A DNA stretch of 10,412 bases from Euperipatoides rowelli (taxonomy: Eukaryota; Onychophora; Udeonychophora; Euonychophora; Peripatopsidae). Each line of letters begins with the position of its first letter. Position 1 is the stretch's first letter. Where the stretch lies: assembly GCA_003024985.2 (NCBI GenBank), contig PXIH01S0019202.1; one strand, 5' to 3'. Below are positions 1-6,224 of the stretch, in pieces. The position numbers were made by a program, and so were the translations under genes. The notes beneath the pieces were generated by a model. That model saw only the letters and a list, made by a program, of their open reading frames with translations, did not search any database and was not told the DNA's origin.

Positions 1-141
1 AAAAAAAAATATGAGTTCTAAAAAACAAAGCCAACTTTTAAACTTTTTTAAAGGAAAAGTGATAGAACCACCATGAATTGATGATGGGGTAATTGCCAAA
101 AAAAAAAAAACTTTATTTTTAGAATGAGTTAAAAACAGTTT

Positions 142-380
142 ACAAATTGAATTAGTGCATTAACAAAGCCTACTTTATATATACTTTAATAATTTGTATT
201 GAGCCTAAGTACTGTAAATCACTCAATATTTGTTGAAATTATTATTATTATTAAACTGCTATGTGTTATTTTCAAAATAAATTAAACATTTTAACAAATT
301 GAATTTGTGCCTTAACAAAACCTACTGTATAGGCCATATATTAAGTCTAAATACAATATCGCTCAAACTATTATAATAAT
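142..380 (+). repeat. Decayed tandem duplication, period about 152 bp
   Basis: Two diverged copies begin at 142 and 294. Both start acaaattgaat, continue with a variable tgc (agtgc or tgtgc) and ttaacaaa, then cctact and a run of TA-rich sequence, and both later carry a cactcaa or gctcaaa word. The match fades near 240 in the first copy and 380 in the second. The spacing of about 152 bases means the copies are nearly adjacent, so this looks like an old local duplication. An ATT microsatellite (about 238-252) lies at the end of copy 1. No coding potential was seen. Confidence 0.55.
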
Positions 381-458
381 ATGAATTCATGAATTATATT
401 GATACCATATTGCAAAGATTAAAATAAATAGCCAATATACCGGTAATAGGAAAAAAAA

Positions 459-509
459 TTGCTCCCATTATGATACAACTTGATCTCAGTCACTAATGAG
501 TGGGAGCAA
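459..509. repeat. Short inverted repeat with 9-bp arms
   Basis: TTGCTCCCA at 459-467 is the exact reverse complement of TGGGAGCAA at 501-509, separated by 33 bases. The outer bases do not extend the match. It could be a stem-loop or the ends of a very small non-autonomous element, but there is no convincing flanking target duplication. Confidence 0.4.
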
Positions 510-549
510 GTATTTGCTACCAATATAAAAATTGTAATTTCAAGCCCTG

Positions 550-978
550 TTACATCAACTCAGTATATATTCAATCACATACCTATTAAAAGCCCCTAAT
601 ATAAATATCCAGATGTAACAAATATGTAATCTGAACCTTTAAGGTTAAGATTACATATTTGTTACATCTGGATATACCTTTTAAAAGGAACCTTTTAGCC
701 CTTTAATAATATAAAAGTTTACTATCAAATAATGACATCTCATTAGCATATTAACCACATGACTAACACACCCTAGTGTAAAGAACTAGTTGAAGGATAG
801 TAACGTCATCCTTATTACATCATCAACATATATTGACACAAGATTGTGTTAAATGCCCTAATGTAAATACTCAAATAAAATACAAATATATAAACTTTAC
901 CTTAAAAATTAACTTTTTAGTCCTCTAGTAATATACAACTATCACCTACCATCTCATTAGAATATTAATCGCATGACT
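550..978 (+). repeat. Diverged direct repeat, copies 550-764 and 816-978
   Basis: Copy A runs 550-764 and copy B 816-978. Shared landmarks in order are ttacatca, tatatt, a gcccctaat or gccctaat word followed by taaata, a cctt/tttt stretch, a ttttag word, then taataata or taatatac, and finally catctcattag, atatta and catgact. The copies differ by many substitutions and small indels. Copy A is longer mainly because it carries an extra inverted arm near 641-676 that copy B lacks. The 51 bases between them include the short inverted repeat aaggat (793-798) and atcctt (808-813). The family is not recognised. Confidence 0.6.
605..675. repeat. 71-base near-perfect palindrome (hairpin)
   Basis: The outer arms 605-632 and 648-675 are perfect reverse complements over 28 bases; the left arm begins atatccagatgt and the right arm ends acatctggatat. 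Inside them aacctt (634-639) pairs with aaggtt (641-646) around a single central base at 640. The only mismatch is 633 (g) against 647 (a). The arms are nearly identical although the surrounding duplicated sequence is well diverged, so the palindrome is younger than that duplication. A separate perfect 12-base palindrome, ccttttaaaagg, follows at 678-689. Confidence 0.9.
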
Positions 979-1174
979 TTAACAGCTGCAGAAGCTAATT
1001 TGAAATACTCTGCTATATGCGGAATAGTTTTTTTCTTATAAAATGCATTTATATATTATGATAACTTTATATAAATATTTAATATTAATTGTGAAATGTG
1101 GTATAGGTTTTATGTTGCGTCTCGGATCTCAGTCAGCCGCATATTGCTAATATTTTTTTTTACTGTGTGCAAAA

Positions 1175-1192
1175 AGACTCGGATCCGAGTCT
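1175..1192. repeat. Perfect 18-base palindrome
   Basis: AGACTCGGATCCGAGTCT is its own reverse complement over 18 bases and contains a central GGATCC. It is clearly more GC-rich than its surroundings. About 60 bases upstream, around 1119-1135, lies a related but imperfect word with ctcggatctcagtc. It could be a dimeric protein-binding site or the relic of a repeat; nothing else in the sequence decides between these. Confidence 0.85.
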
Positions 1193-1222
1193 CACATTTA
1201 TTCAAATTATAATGACAAAAAC

Positions 1223-1760
1223 TTCTATTTTTTATCAGGAATTATAATATATAAACAGAAATAATTTCCAACTAACAGATTTTTTTTTCTAAATGTCGGC
1301 ATTCATTACGCTCGTATTTATTGTATATCCAAATAATACATTGTTAAATATTTCAAAATCTATAACAGATAGAAAAAAACTTAAATAGTATTTTCTGTTC
1401 TATTTTTTATCAGGAATTTTGATATATAAAGAAAAAAAAATTCCAACAAACAGATTTTTTTTTTATTTTTTATTTTATTGTTTTTTATAAGGCGTTAAAG
1501 AATTTTTTTTATTTTATTATAAAACATGCAAACTGTCATAACACAAACCCCAACCCGAACATGCATGACAGTTCAACAATTTACAACACTTCACCACCTG
1601 ACAAGGCCTCGCTTCTTACCGCCATGATCATCAGAGGTGGGGCCCCTAACACTATGGGAGGGGAATGAAACACTAACAGATATTTTTTTTAATTATTTTT
1701 TTTCTTAATGTTGGCTTAAAAAAAATTGCTGTTTCTCTGTCGTTAAAGATAGAATTTTTT
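1223..1760 (+). repeat. Poly-T-associated dispersed repeat, three copies
   Basis: Copies start at about 1223, 1398 and 1671. Copies 1 and 2 share ttctattttttatcagg, then aatt, atatataaa, ttccaac and aacagat followed by a run of T. Copy 3 keeps only the later part, from ctaacagat (1673-1681) and its T run. Copies 2 and 3 also share a downstream cgttaaaga word followed by a T run, near 1493 and 1741. The GC-richer island at 1525-1670 lies between copies 2 and 3. This may be one repeat family whose longer members contain the island, or an insertion flanked by older copies. Confidence 0.5.
1525..1670 (-). other. GC-richer island, possible 3' end of a gene or retroelement on the minus strand
   Basis: This stretch is clearly richer in G and C than its surroundings. 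On the minus strand it holds an open reading of 27 codons ending in TAA near 1589. The reading contains GAPPLMIMAVRSE and ends SGGEVL. It is followed on the same strand by about 55 bases, then an AATAAA-like tract and long A runs, which is the order expected for the 3' end of a polyadenylated transcript or a 5'-truncated retroelement. An inverted repeat, AACTGTCAT at 1531-1539 and ATGACAGTT at 1565-1573, lies in the would-be 3' UTR. The direct repeat aacatgca occurs at 1523-1530 and 1558-1565. No family is recognised and no target-site duplication is convincing. Confidence 0.3.
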
Positions 1761-2020
1761 GGTTTTGATTTTTGAAATCTGAATTAAATTCTGATTTTTA
1801 AAAATGTATAGTTTTTTCCTAAATGTTTTATAATATTTGTATTATGCTACCTGAAAGTCAAAATTACAGAATCGCTTGATACATTTTGAAAATATTGTCA
1901 CTTAGACCACAAAACTAAAGAAATTTCAAACAATCCAGAAATATATGTTTTTTTAATTTCCTATTTTATGTGCCTGATTCATATTGGCATTTTAGAGCTT
2001 GTAACACAATGGACTTGTAT

Positions 2021-2090
2021 TCGAGTCATCAGCATATTGTGAAAGTTCGTGTTGACTCGGTTTGAGTCGTACAAAGTGAATATGTTGATG
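2021..2090. repeat. Nested imperfect inverted repeat with GAGTC motifs
   Basis: catcagcatatt at 2027-2038 pairs with aatatgttgatg at 2079-2090, with one mismatch in 12. Between them GACTC (2054-2058) pairs with GAGTC (2064-2068) around a 5-base loop, and another gagtc occurs at 2023-2027. The GAGTC/GACTC word and the neighbouring gcatattg also occur around 1119-1192, so the two places may carry remains of the same element. Confidence 0.4.
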
Positions 2091-2512
2091 CCCCTTAGTG
2101 AATAAACCTAGATGGAAGAGAGTTAAATACATACATTATGTTTTCATAAATTCAAATTTTTTTAAAATAAACTATTTAAAAATCTAGAAATTAAAAATGT
2201 TTTAACTTTTTTTTCTGTTGTTCATAAAATCTTTTTACATTGTCCTTTCTTTTTGTTAATGTAACAGAATGAATTTTAATCACCGTGGGTGATTCTATAT
2301 TCAATATAGATTTTGGAATATTTAGTTAAAGTTAAGTATCTTGAAATTCCTGTAGTCCTATTGGACTTACTTTAGTATGATACTTTTAAATTTTCATGTA
2401 AAGTGCTATTTAACTGATTTAAATTCAATCTAATATAGCTGGTTCAAACAATATTTTCTGATGCTTACCTGTCACTCTACTCAACAATTTTAAATATTGA
2501 TTCCATTTTCAG

Positions 2513-2699
2513 AAAAAAACAAATCTCTATAAATGTTATTTCATATGAGGGTGAAACATTTTATACCCTCTATACTACTACTATCCAGTATAAAAGAACT
2601 GTGGATCTTCTTTTACTGAAAAGTGACCCGATTAAAATGGATGAGGATGTCATTGATAAGAATGGAGTGGAGGAAGATGAAGTAAATAAAACTGTTGAG
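2513..2699 (+). CDS. Putative internal coding exon (hypothetical protein)
   Basis: An acceptor-like tract, attccattttcag, ends at 2512. The frame is open from 2514 onward and the reading extends through GETFYTLYTTT, a hydrophobic VDLLLLKSDP segment (from 2601) and an acidic tail DEDVIDKNGVEEDEV. The amino-acid content is unlike that of random AT-rich DNA. The exon may end at 2699 (gag before gttaaa) or 2681 (gaa before gtaaat); both leave phase 0. The frame stays open to a stop at 2871-2873, but the sequence after 2700 looks intronic. The exon would begin with the last base of a codon, so earlier exons must lie upstream, yet none was found in this window. The next plus-strand exon-like segment, at 2959, needs an incoming phase that no GT in this stretch supplies, so a missing exon, an indel or loss of function is possible. 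The protein family is not recognised. Confidence 0.4.
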
Positions 2700-2958
2700 G
2701 TTAAAGCACATTATTGTTGGATCATATACCTAAGTCTACTTTCACATTCTCAAGTCACTAAAAATCCTAAGAAATATTTCTTCTTTAGGAATTGCTTCAT
2801 TTCATTCGTTCTGACTGACTTTGTAAAAATCAAGAACTTTGTTTTAATCATGGATGTTTCAGAATTGGGTTAAGCTCCACATAAAAATATTTTAGCTTTT
2901 AATGATGCAATGCATAAAATTCCCTTCATTATTTATGTTGACTGTGTGTATTTTACAG

Positions 2959-3109
2959 AAATGAATATAAAAACATTATTCAAAAGCATTGTTGTCATCT
3001 TTTGCCTAACTACATCAAGAATAGCTATGGTTATGTAGAAATGTTTGTAACATATCAAAGTGAGAATGCTACTGATGAATCCATCAAACATCTGTATAAA
3101 GATATCTAA
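2959..3109 (+). CDS. Putative terminal coding exon (hypothetical protein)
   Basis: The acceptor gtgtattttacag ends at 2958. From 2960 the frame stays open for 49 codons to TAA at 3107-3109. The product begins NEYKNIIQKHCCHLLPN, passes through YGYVEMFVTYQSEN and ends IKHLYKDI. The mix of charged, aromatic and cysteine residues looks like real protein and differs from neighbouring random frames. The first exonic base must complete a codon begun in the previous exon, and the segment at 2513-2699 does not offer that phase. Two AATAAA signals downstream (3387 and 3401) could serve polyadenylation, which would place the 3' UTR across the opposing exon at 3111-3311. The family is not recognised. A minus-strand ORF at 2933-3118 is judged to be its shadow. 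Confidence 0.42.
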
Positions 3110-3110
3110 T

Positions 3111-3311
3111 TCATGCATAGAAAATATTTTGGTAAAGTTTTATTGGAGATAGGAGAAGATTACATTGTTGTATTTTTAACAATTCATTGACTAAATGAGT
3201 GATTGTTAAAGCATTAGGATCAGTTGAAATAGTTATAATTTCTGGTTTACAGTTGTTTTCCTCATTAAATGGATATTTTTGAACAAATCCATCATAATCA
3301 TGACAGGAACA
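3111..3311 (-). CDS. Putative terminal coding exon on minus strand (hypothetical protein)
   Basis: Read on the minus strand, a cag acceptor (3312-3314, within ctattgcag) precedes 66 codons and the stop TGA at 3111-3113. The product starts CSCHDYDGFVQKYPF, continues with CKPEIITISTDPNALTITH and LVNELLKIQQC, and ends in FYA. The open frame in fact extends to an ATG at 3357-3359, but that ATG sits directly on a textbook donor, gtaagt (3351-3356). The 45 bases from 3356 to 3312 therefore look like a short stopless intron. The stop is one base from the stop of the plus-strand segment. An AATAAA (3139-3144, minus strand) lies inside the coding part, about 26 bases before the stop. No family is recognised. 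Confidence 0.42.
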   Translation of the reverse strand, partial: CSCHDYDGFVQKYPFNEENNCKPEIITISTDPNALTITHLVNELLKIQQCNLLLSPIKLYQNIFYA

Positions 3312-3356
3312 CTGCAATAGTTGGAAGTATATGTAAACTCCTAAATCCTTACTTAC
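3312..3356 (-). other. Candidate 45-nt intron
   Basis: On the minus strand this piece begins gtaagtaagg and ends actattgcag, matching consensus donor and acceptor sequences. It is 45 bases long, a multiple of three, and has no stop in the frame of the exon at 3111-3311, so reading through it gives the longer 82-codon ORF. The upstream side is open for 21 codons in the reading that contains SEHFIVENLLDVSLK and leaves phase 2, which does not match the phase-0 start of the downstream exon. Either the upstream exon is in another frame or an indel is present. Confidence 0.35.
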
Positions 3357-3357
3357 C

Positions 3358-3423
3358 ATCTGATTACAATCTTTAAACTAACATCTAATAAATTTTCCAC
3401 AATAAAATGTTCACTACCTATCT
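3358..3423 (-). CDS. Possible coding exon upstream of the 45-nt intron
   Basis: On the minus strand this short segment is open immediately upstream of the gtaagt donor. Its reading includes SEHFIVENLLDVSLKIVIR and is preceded in frame by a TAG. A weak acceptor, agatag, lies just before the open stretch. If spliced at the donor it leaves two bases of a codon, while the downstream exon starts at a codon boundary, so the join is out of frame. The two AATAAA motifs on the plus strand overlap it. It is either part of the same minus-strand gene with an indel or a chance open frame. Confidence 0.22.
3387..3406 (+). promoter_or_regulatory. Two AATAAA polyadenylation-signal candidates
   Basis: Exact AATAAA hexamers occur at 3387-3392 and 3401-3406, about 280-300 bases after the plus-strand stop at 3109. 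They would suit the end of that transcript. In DNA this AT-rich the hexamer is common by chance, so the support is positional only. Confidence 0.25.
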
Positions 3424-3657
3424 ATTCCGACATTAGCATTAAAAAGTTTTTAGAATACACCAAGTGATATTTTGGGACTTAGAGGAGAAAGTAAATTAAG
3501 TGTGATGGAGGGTAAATTAGTAGTTGTGGGGATGATGATGACTGTGACATGTTGAAAATTGGTAATTTATATGTTTCTAAAAAAGGAACAGAGAAAGGCA
3601 TTAACATAAAAAAAACAAATGTGAAATACTGTATACATTAATAAAATATATGAAAAC

Positions 3658-3744
3658 TTATGAAATAAACAACGATTTGCCTAACTCCTTTTTCTTGTCT
3701 TCCATTAGTTTGTCAGCCATGGCTATTATTTCTATCACTTTTTC
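3658..3744 (-). CDS. Possible short coding segment with Kozak-like ATG
   Basis: The minus-strand frame is open for 28 codons from 3744 to the stop at 3658-3660, with an in-frame stop directly upstream (3745-3747). It contains VIEIIAMADKLMEDKKKELG followed by KSLFIS. The internal ATG at 3718-3720 sits in gccATGg, a strong metazoan initiation context, giving a 20-residue lysine-rich peptide. The segment could be a last exon, a first exon or a short upstream ORF. No strong splice sites frame it. It cannot lie on the same mature mRNA in frame with the exon at 3111-3311 because its stop comes first. Confidence 0.2.
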   Translation of the reverse strand, partial: EKVIEIIAMADKLMEDKKKELGKSLFIS

Positions 3745-3749
3745 TTAAA

Positions 3750-4600
3750 CTTGTTATGGAAGTTGTTGAACCAATCATATTATTTGCTCATCAGGAAACG
3801 CTTTTTAAGTCAATCCCTATAAAAATGACTCATCTAAATCATTAGAGAATACATGTACACTATATAGTTATTAGAATACATACGGTATATGCTATATTTC
3901 ATTAATCTATCATGATTAAAAATATATTTCCTGGTTTTTAGGAAAAACCCCTTTTCTAAGTATAATGAGGGGGTGGGATGAATTTCACACAACATGTTTA
4001 TAGGTATCTATCTACTATTTTTTTTAAAAAGTTTTGCACTTTGAAATTTTGTTTCACTCTGGAGTTTATTGATAACTCTTGAACCGCTGATCTGATTGAC
4101 CTAAGGTTTTCACCATTGGACTCGGGTTGCTTTGGGTAGTTAAAATATCTAGGTTATACACCTCTAACTGCTAGAACATATTAATCTCTAGCACCTACTA
4201 CTACTACAGAGCAAAAACTACATTAGATAAACCTATACTTCCAATTTAATAAAGGTAGATCTAGTTATTTTATAAAAAACAAGCCAGTCCCCATCATTCT
4301 ATGATTTACTATTCTCATTTTACTGCATTTAAATGTTTGCTACATCTGTGTGAATACTCTAACAATAACTTATTAAAATTAAAAATTGGAGAAAACTGAC
4401 TATTTATAAAAAAAAATATTTTTTATTTGATCTTGGTCATTTTTTTTAAAAAAAACAAACTGCCAATGTATGCTGACTTCAAATATATTATATTATATAT
4501 TTCTCTTTTTTTTCTTTTTTGTGTCATGTGTTTTGTTTATTTGTGTACTTATATAATATATTGTATAAAACATAGGATCTGGAACAACAGCAAAATGGTG
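3750..4600. other. AT-rich spacer with a possible dispersed-repeat fragment
   Basis: No supportable gene was seen. The part at about 4060-4145 is more complex and, on the minus strand, reads ggtgaaaaccttagg then tcaatcagatcagcggttc and aagagttat. That wording resembles degenerate dispersed repeats common in invertebrate genomes, but the match is from general impression only. A CTA trinucleotide run lies near 4195-4205. An ORF of 63 codons at 4427-4618 is hydrophobic, driven by T runs, and is not considered a gene. Confidence 0.3.
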
Positions 4601-4639
4601 AAGATCCTGCAATTTTAAAAATAAATAAATAAAATGGAT

Positions 4640-5345
4640 CTAAAGGGGTCAGAAGTGGTCCCAGGAAGTGATCTTTGATGTGAAACAGGAAATAGCCATA
4701 CCAAACTAAAACCAGAAGCTTCACCNTATTGAAAAAGAACCGGCAGTGCTACTATTTTGAAAAATACAGGTACTGGAAATGGCCATACCAAACTGGAACC
4801 AAAAGTACCACCATCTTGTAAAAGTCCTGGATGGGGCCAGAAATACAACAGGAATCTGAAGTGACTAACAGTAACAGGAAGTGTCCAAGAAAATGAAAAG
4901 TTGACTTGGACTTAGAACCGAAAGTGTTACCATCTTCGATATGATGTCATTTCCAGGTCACAGTATACCAGAAGTGCCACAAACTTGAAAAAGAACTGTT
5001 TAGTGTCTCAGAAAACTGGGAGTGGTAACCTAACAAGAACAAGTGGCCTAAACAGAAACCAGAAGTGCCCGTTGTTCTGTAACATTATCCCAAAATATGT
5101 TTTCAAACCATACATGGGTAAATAAAGCCTCTTCTGCCTTTAAGATAAGGAACTAAAACTGATACCATATTGGACCAGAAGTGACCTTTGACCTAGATTG
5201 TCTTTGCAAATGGGAAGTGGGTGGAGCCTAAACCAAAAGTGTCATCATCATCATGTGATGTCATACCCATATGGGTAAAAAATCTATCTTTAAGAAACAG
5301 GAAGTAACCTTTGATCTGGAATTGACCAAACCAGAACCTGGAAAC
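4640..5345 (+). repeat. Decayed GGAAGT/GAAGTG-rich repeat block
   Basis: The block is richer in G and C than its flanks and is built from variants of one theme: ccagaagtg or ggaagtg, often followed by accatcttg-like or acctttgacct-like words. GGAAGTGATCTTTGATG at 4664, a GAAGTGACCTTTGACCT version at 5178 and GAAGTAACCTTTGATCT at 5301 are clear copies. ccataccaaact occurs at 4696 and 4783, giving an 87-bp local period, each followed by an accNtattg or accatcttg word. A tgatgtcat word occurs at 4942 and 5256, and a catgggtaaa- or atgggtaaaa-type segment followed by ctttaaga occurs near 5114 and 5270. Roughly 18 variants of the core were counted by eye. It is probably an old tandem or transposon-derived repeat. 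ORFs crossing it on the minus strand are by-products. Confidence 0.65.
4726..4726. other. Ambiguous base (N)
   Basis: A single n occurs inside tcaccntatt, within the repeat block. The sister copy 87 bases later reads accatcttg at the equivalent place. It marks uncertain base calling and is a warning that small indels elsewhere may explain the out-of-phase exon pairs. Confidence 0.95.
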
Positions 5346-5490
5346 ACAGGTTTACCTTCTATTTATATTCAAAATAAAATGTTATTATAATGATACAATT
5401 TATTAAGATTATTCTTACTACATTCCAAAACAATTATTTCATTCAGTAATTAAGAAATTACAGCATAAGAAAATGTTTCATTAATAATGA
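5346..5490. other. AT-rich spacer
   Basis: This is low-complexity A+T sequence with no open frame of interest, repeat unit or stable hairpin that could be supported. Confidence 0.5.
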
Positions 5491-5820
5491 TTAACAAACT
5501 ATAATTACAATGAACATATCACTGTTAGCAAAATCATGTGAGGGTGCATCAAAAATAGCCTGAAGGACACTGGTTGCCAACCTGTAATATAGAGGATTAG
5601 GGATAGTGGAAAGCTGTATCATAAGCAATTATTGAAGTGCAGGAGCCAAATCCTGATCCAGTTAACATTGGATTTTGAGTGATATCAGGATCACAGGGAA
5701 TTTAGTAATGGCCAACGAATTTGATGTATGAATTTTGTGTTTAGCTAAATACATGAATGCTGGCTTGCTAATAAATAAGGAGACAGTAAATGTTCTTGGG
5801 TATTTTAGTAGTCTGAACAT
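5491..5820 (-). pseudogene. Possible decayed coding region in three frames
   Basis: Three minus-strand open stretches follow one another, each with protein-like content. First, ATG at 5818-5820 opens 52 codons to a TAA at 5662-5664, including FRLLKYPRTFTVSLFISKPA. Second, in another frame, 5600-5701 is open for 34 codons with PMLTGSGFGSCTSIIAYDTA, ending in a stop at 5597-5599. Third, after a cag at 5582-5584, 5491-5580 is open for 29 codons plus a stop, with LATSVLQAIFDAPSHDFANS. Local GC is above background. The pieces could be one gene broken by frameshifts, separate exons, or chance. No AG acceptor opens the second piece, which favours decay. No protein family is recognised. Confidence 0.28.
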
Positions 5821-6070
5821 TTGGTACTTAGATTAAATATTACATCAGAGATACTTTGATGCTACAACACAGACATGTTTATTTATGTATTGTGACATAA
5901 TTTCACATGACAAAATATTTACAACCACAAAATAATTTAACTAAATTAATCACAATATGCTGAGGCATAAGGCATTTGTAGAGTTTGATCATAAAAGTGT
6001 AGGTTAGCAGACAAATTGTGGCAAAATCCCATTTACAATACTATTACTTCACTTAACACATTATATCTTA
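5821..6070. other. AT-rich spacer
   Basis: No gene, clear repeat or regulatory site can be supported. The sequence is a mix of short A/T-rich words with stops in all frames. Confidence 0.5.
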
Positions 6071-6073
6071 CAT

Positions 6074-6109
6074 GAGATTAACTTAATCTTAGAGATTAAT
6101 TTAATCTTG
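6074..6109. repeat. Two tandem 18-bp units, each palindromic
   Basis: Unit 1 (6074-6091) is gagattaacttaatctta and unit 2 (6092-6109) is gagattaatttaatcttg. Each contains agattaa, one central base, then ttaatct, a perfect 7-base inverted repeat. The pair has the shape of a double dimeric binding site and could also form a hairpin or cruciform. The ATTA cores resemble homeodomain sites, but that word is very common in AT-rich DNA. Confidence 0.6.
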
Positions 6110-6224
6110 CTTGAGATATCATATGCAAACTTGATCAAAAAGTAAAAGTAAAATCAAGTCATTGTTGATTGAAGTAAATAAAGATTCATTGCTGATTACA
6201 GCTGTTAAAATATAAAAATAAAAT

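Noticed and set aside
2263-2345. Exon after the acceptor-like aatgtaacag near 2267, with a reading ITVGDSIFNIDFGIFS
   Set aside because: An in-frame stop lies between the acceptor and the reading, and no good donor follows.
2896-2958. Small exon at 2896-2936 that would fix the phase of the 2959 segment
   Set aside because: It would leave an intron of only 22 bases with a weak donor, which is not credible for an animal gene.
2933-3118. 61-codon minus-strand ORF
   Set aside because: It is antisense to the better supported plus-strand segment at 2959-3109 and has no splice-like borders of its own.
4427-4618. 63-codon hydrophobic plus-strand ORF
   Set aside because: Its hydrophobicity comes from T-rich sequence (F, I, Y and L codons). 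It has no splice or start context and no complex amino-acid content.
4524-4848. Two overlapping minus-strand ORFs (66 and 77 codons)
   Set aside because: They run across the GAAGTG-rich repeat block and the ambiguous base. The apparent internal protein repeats simply mirror the 87-bp DNA repeat.
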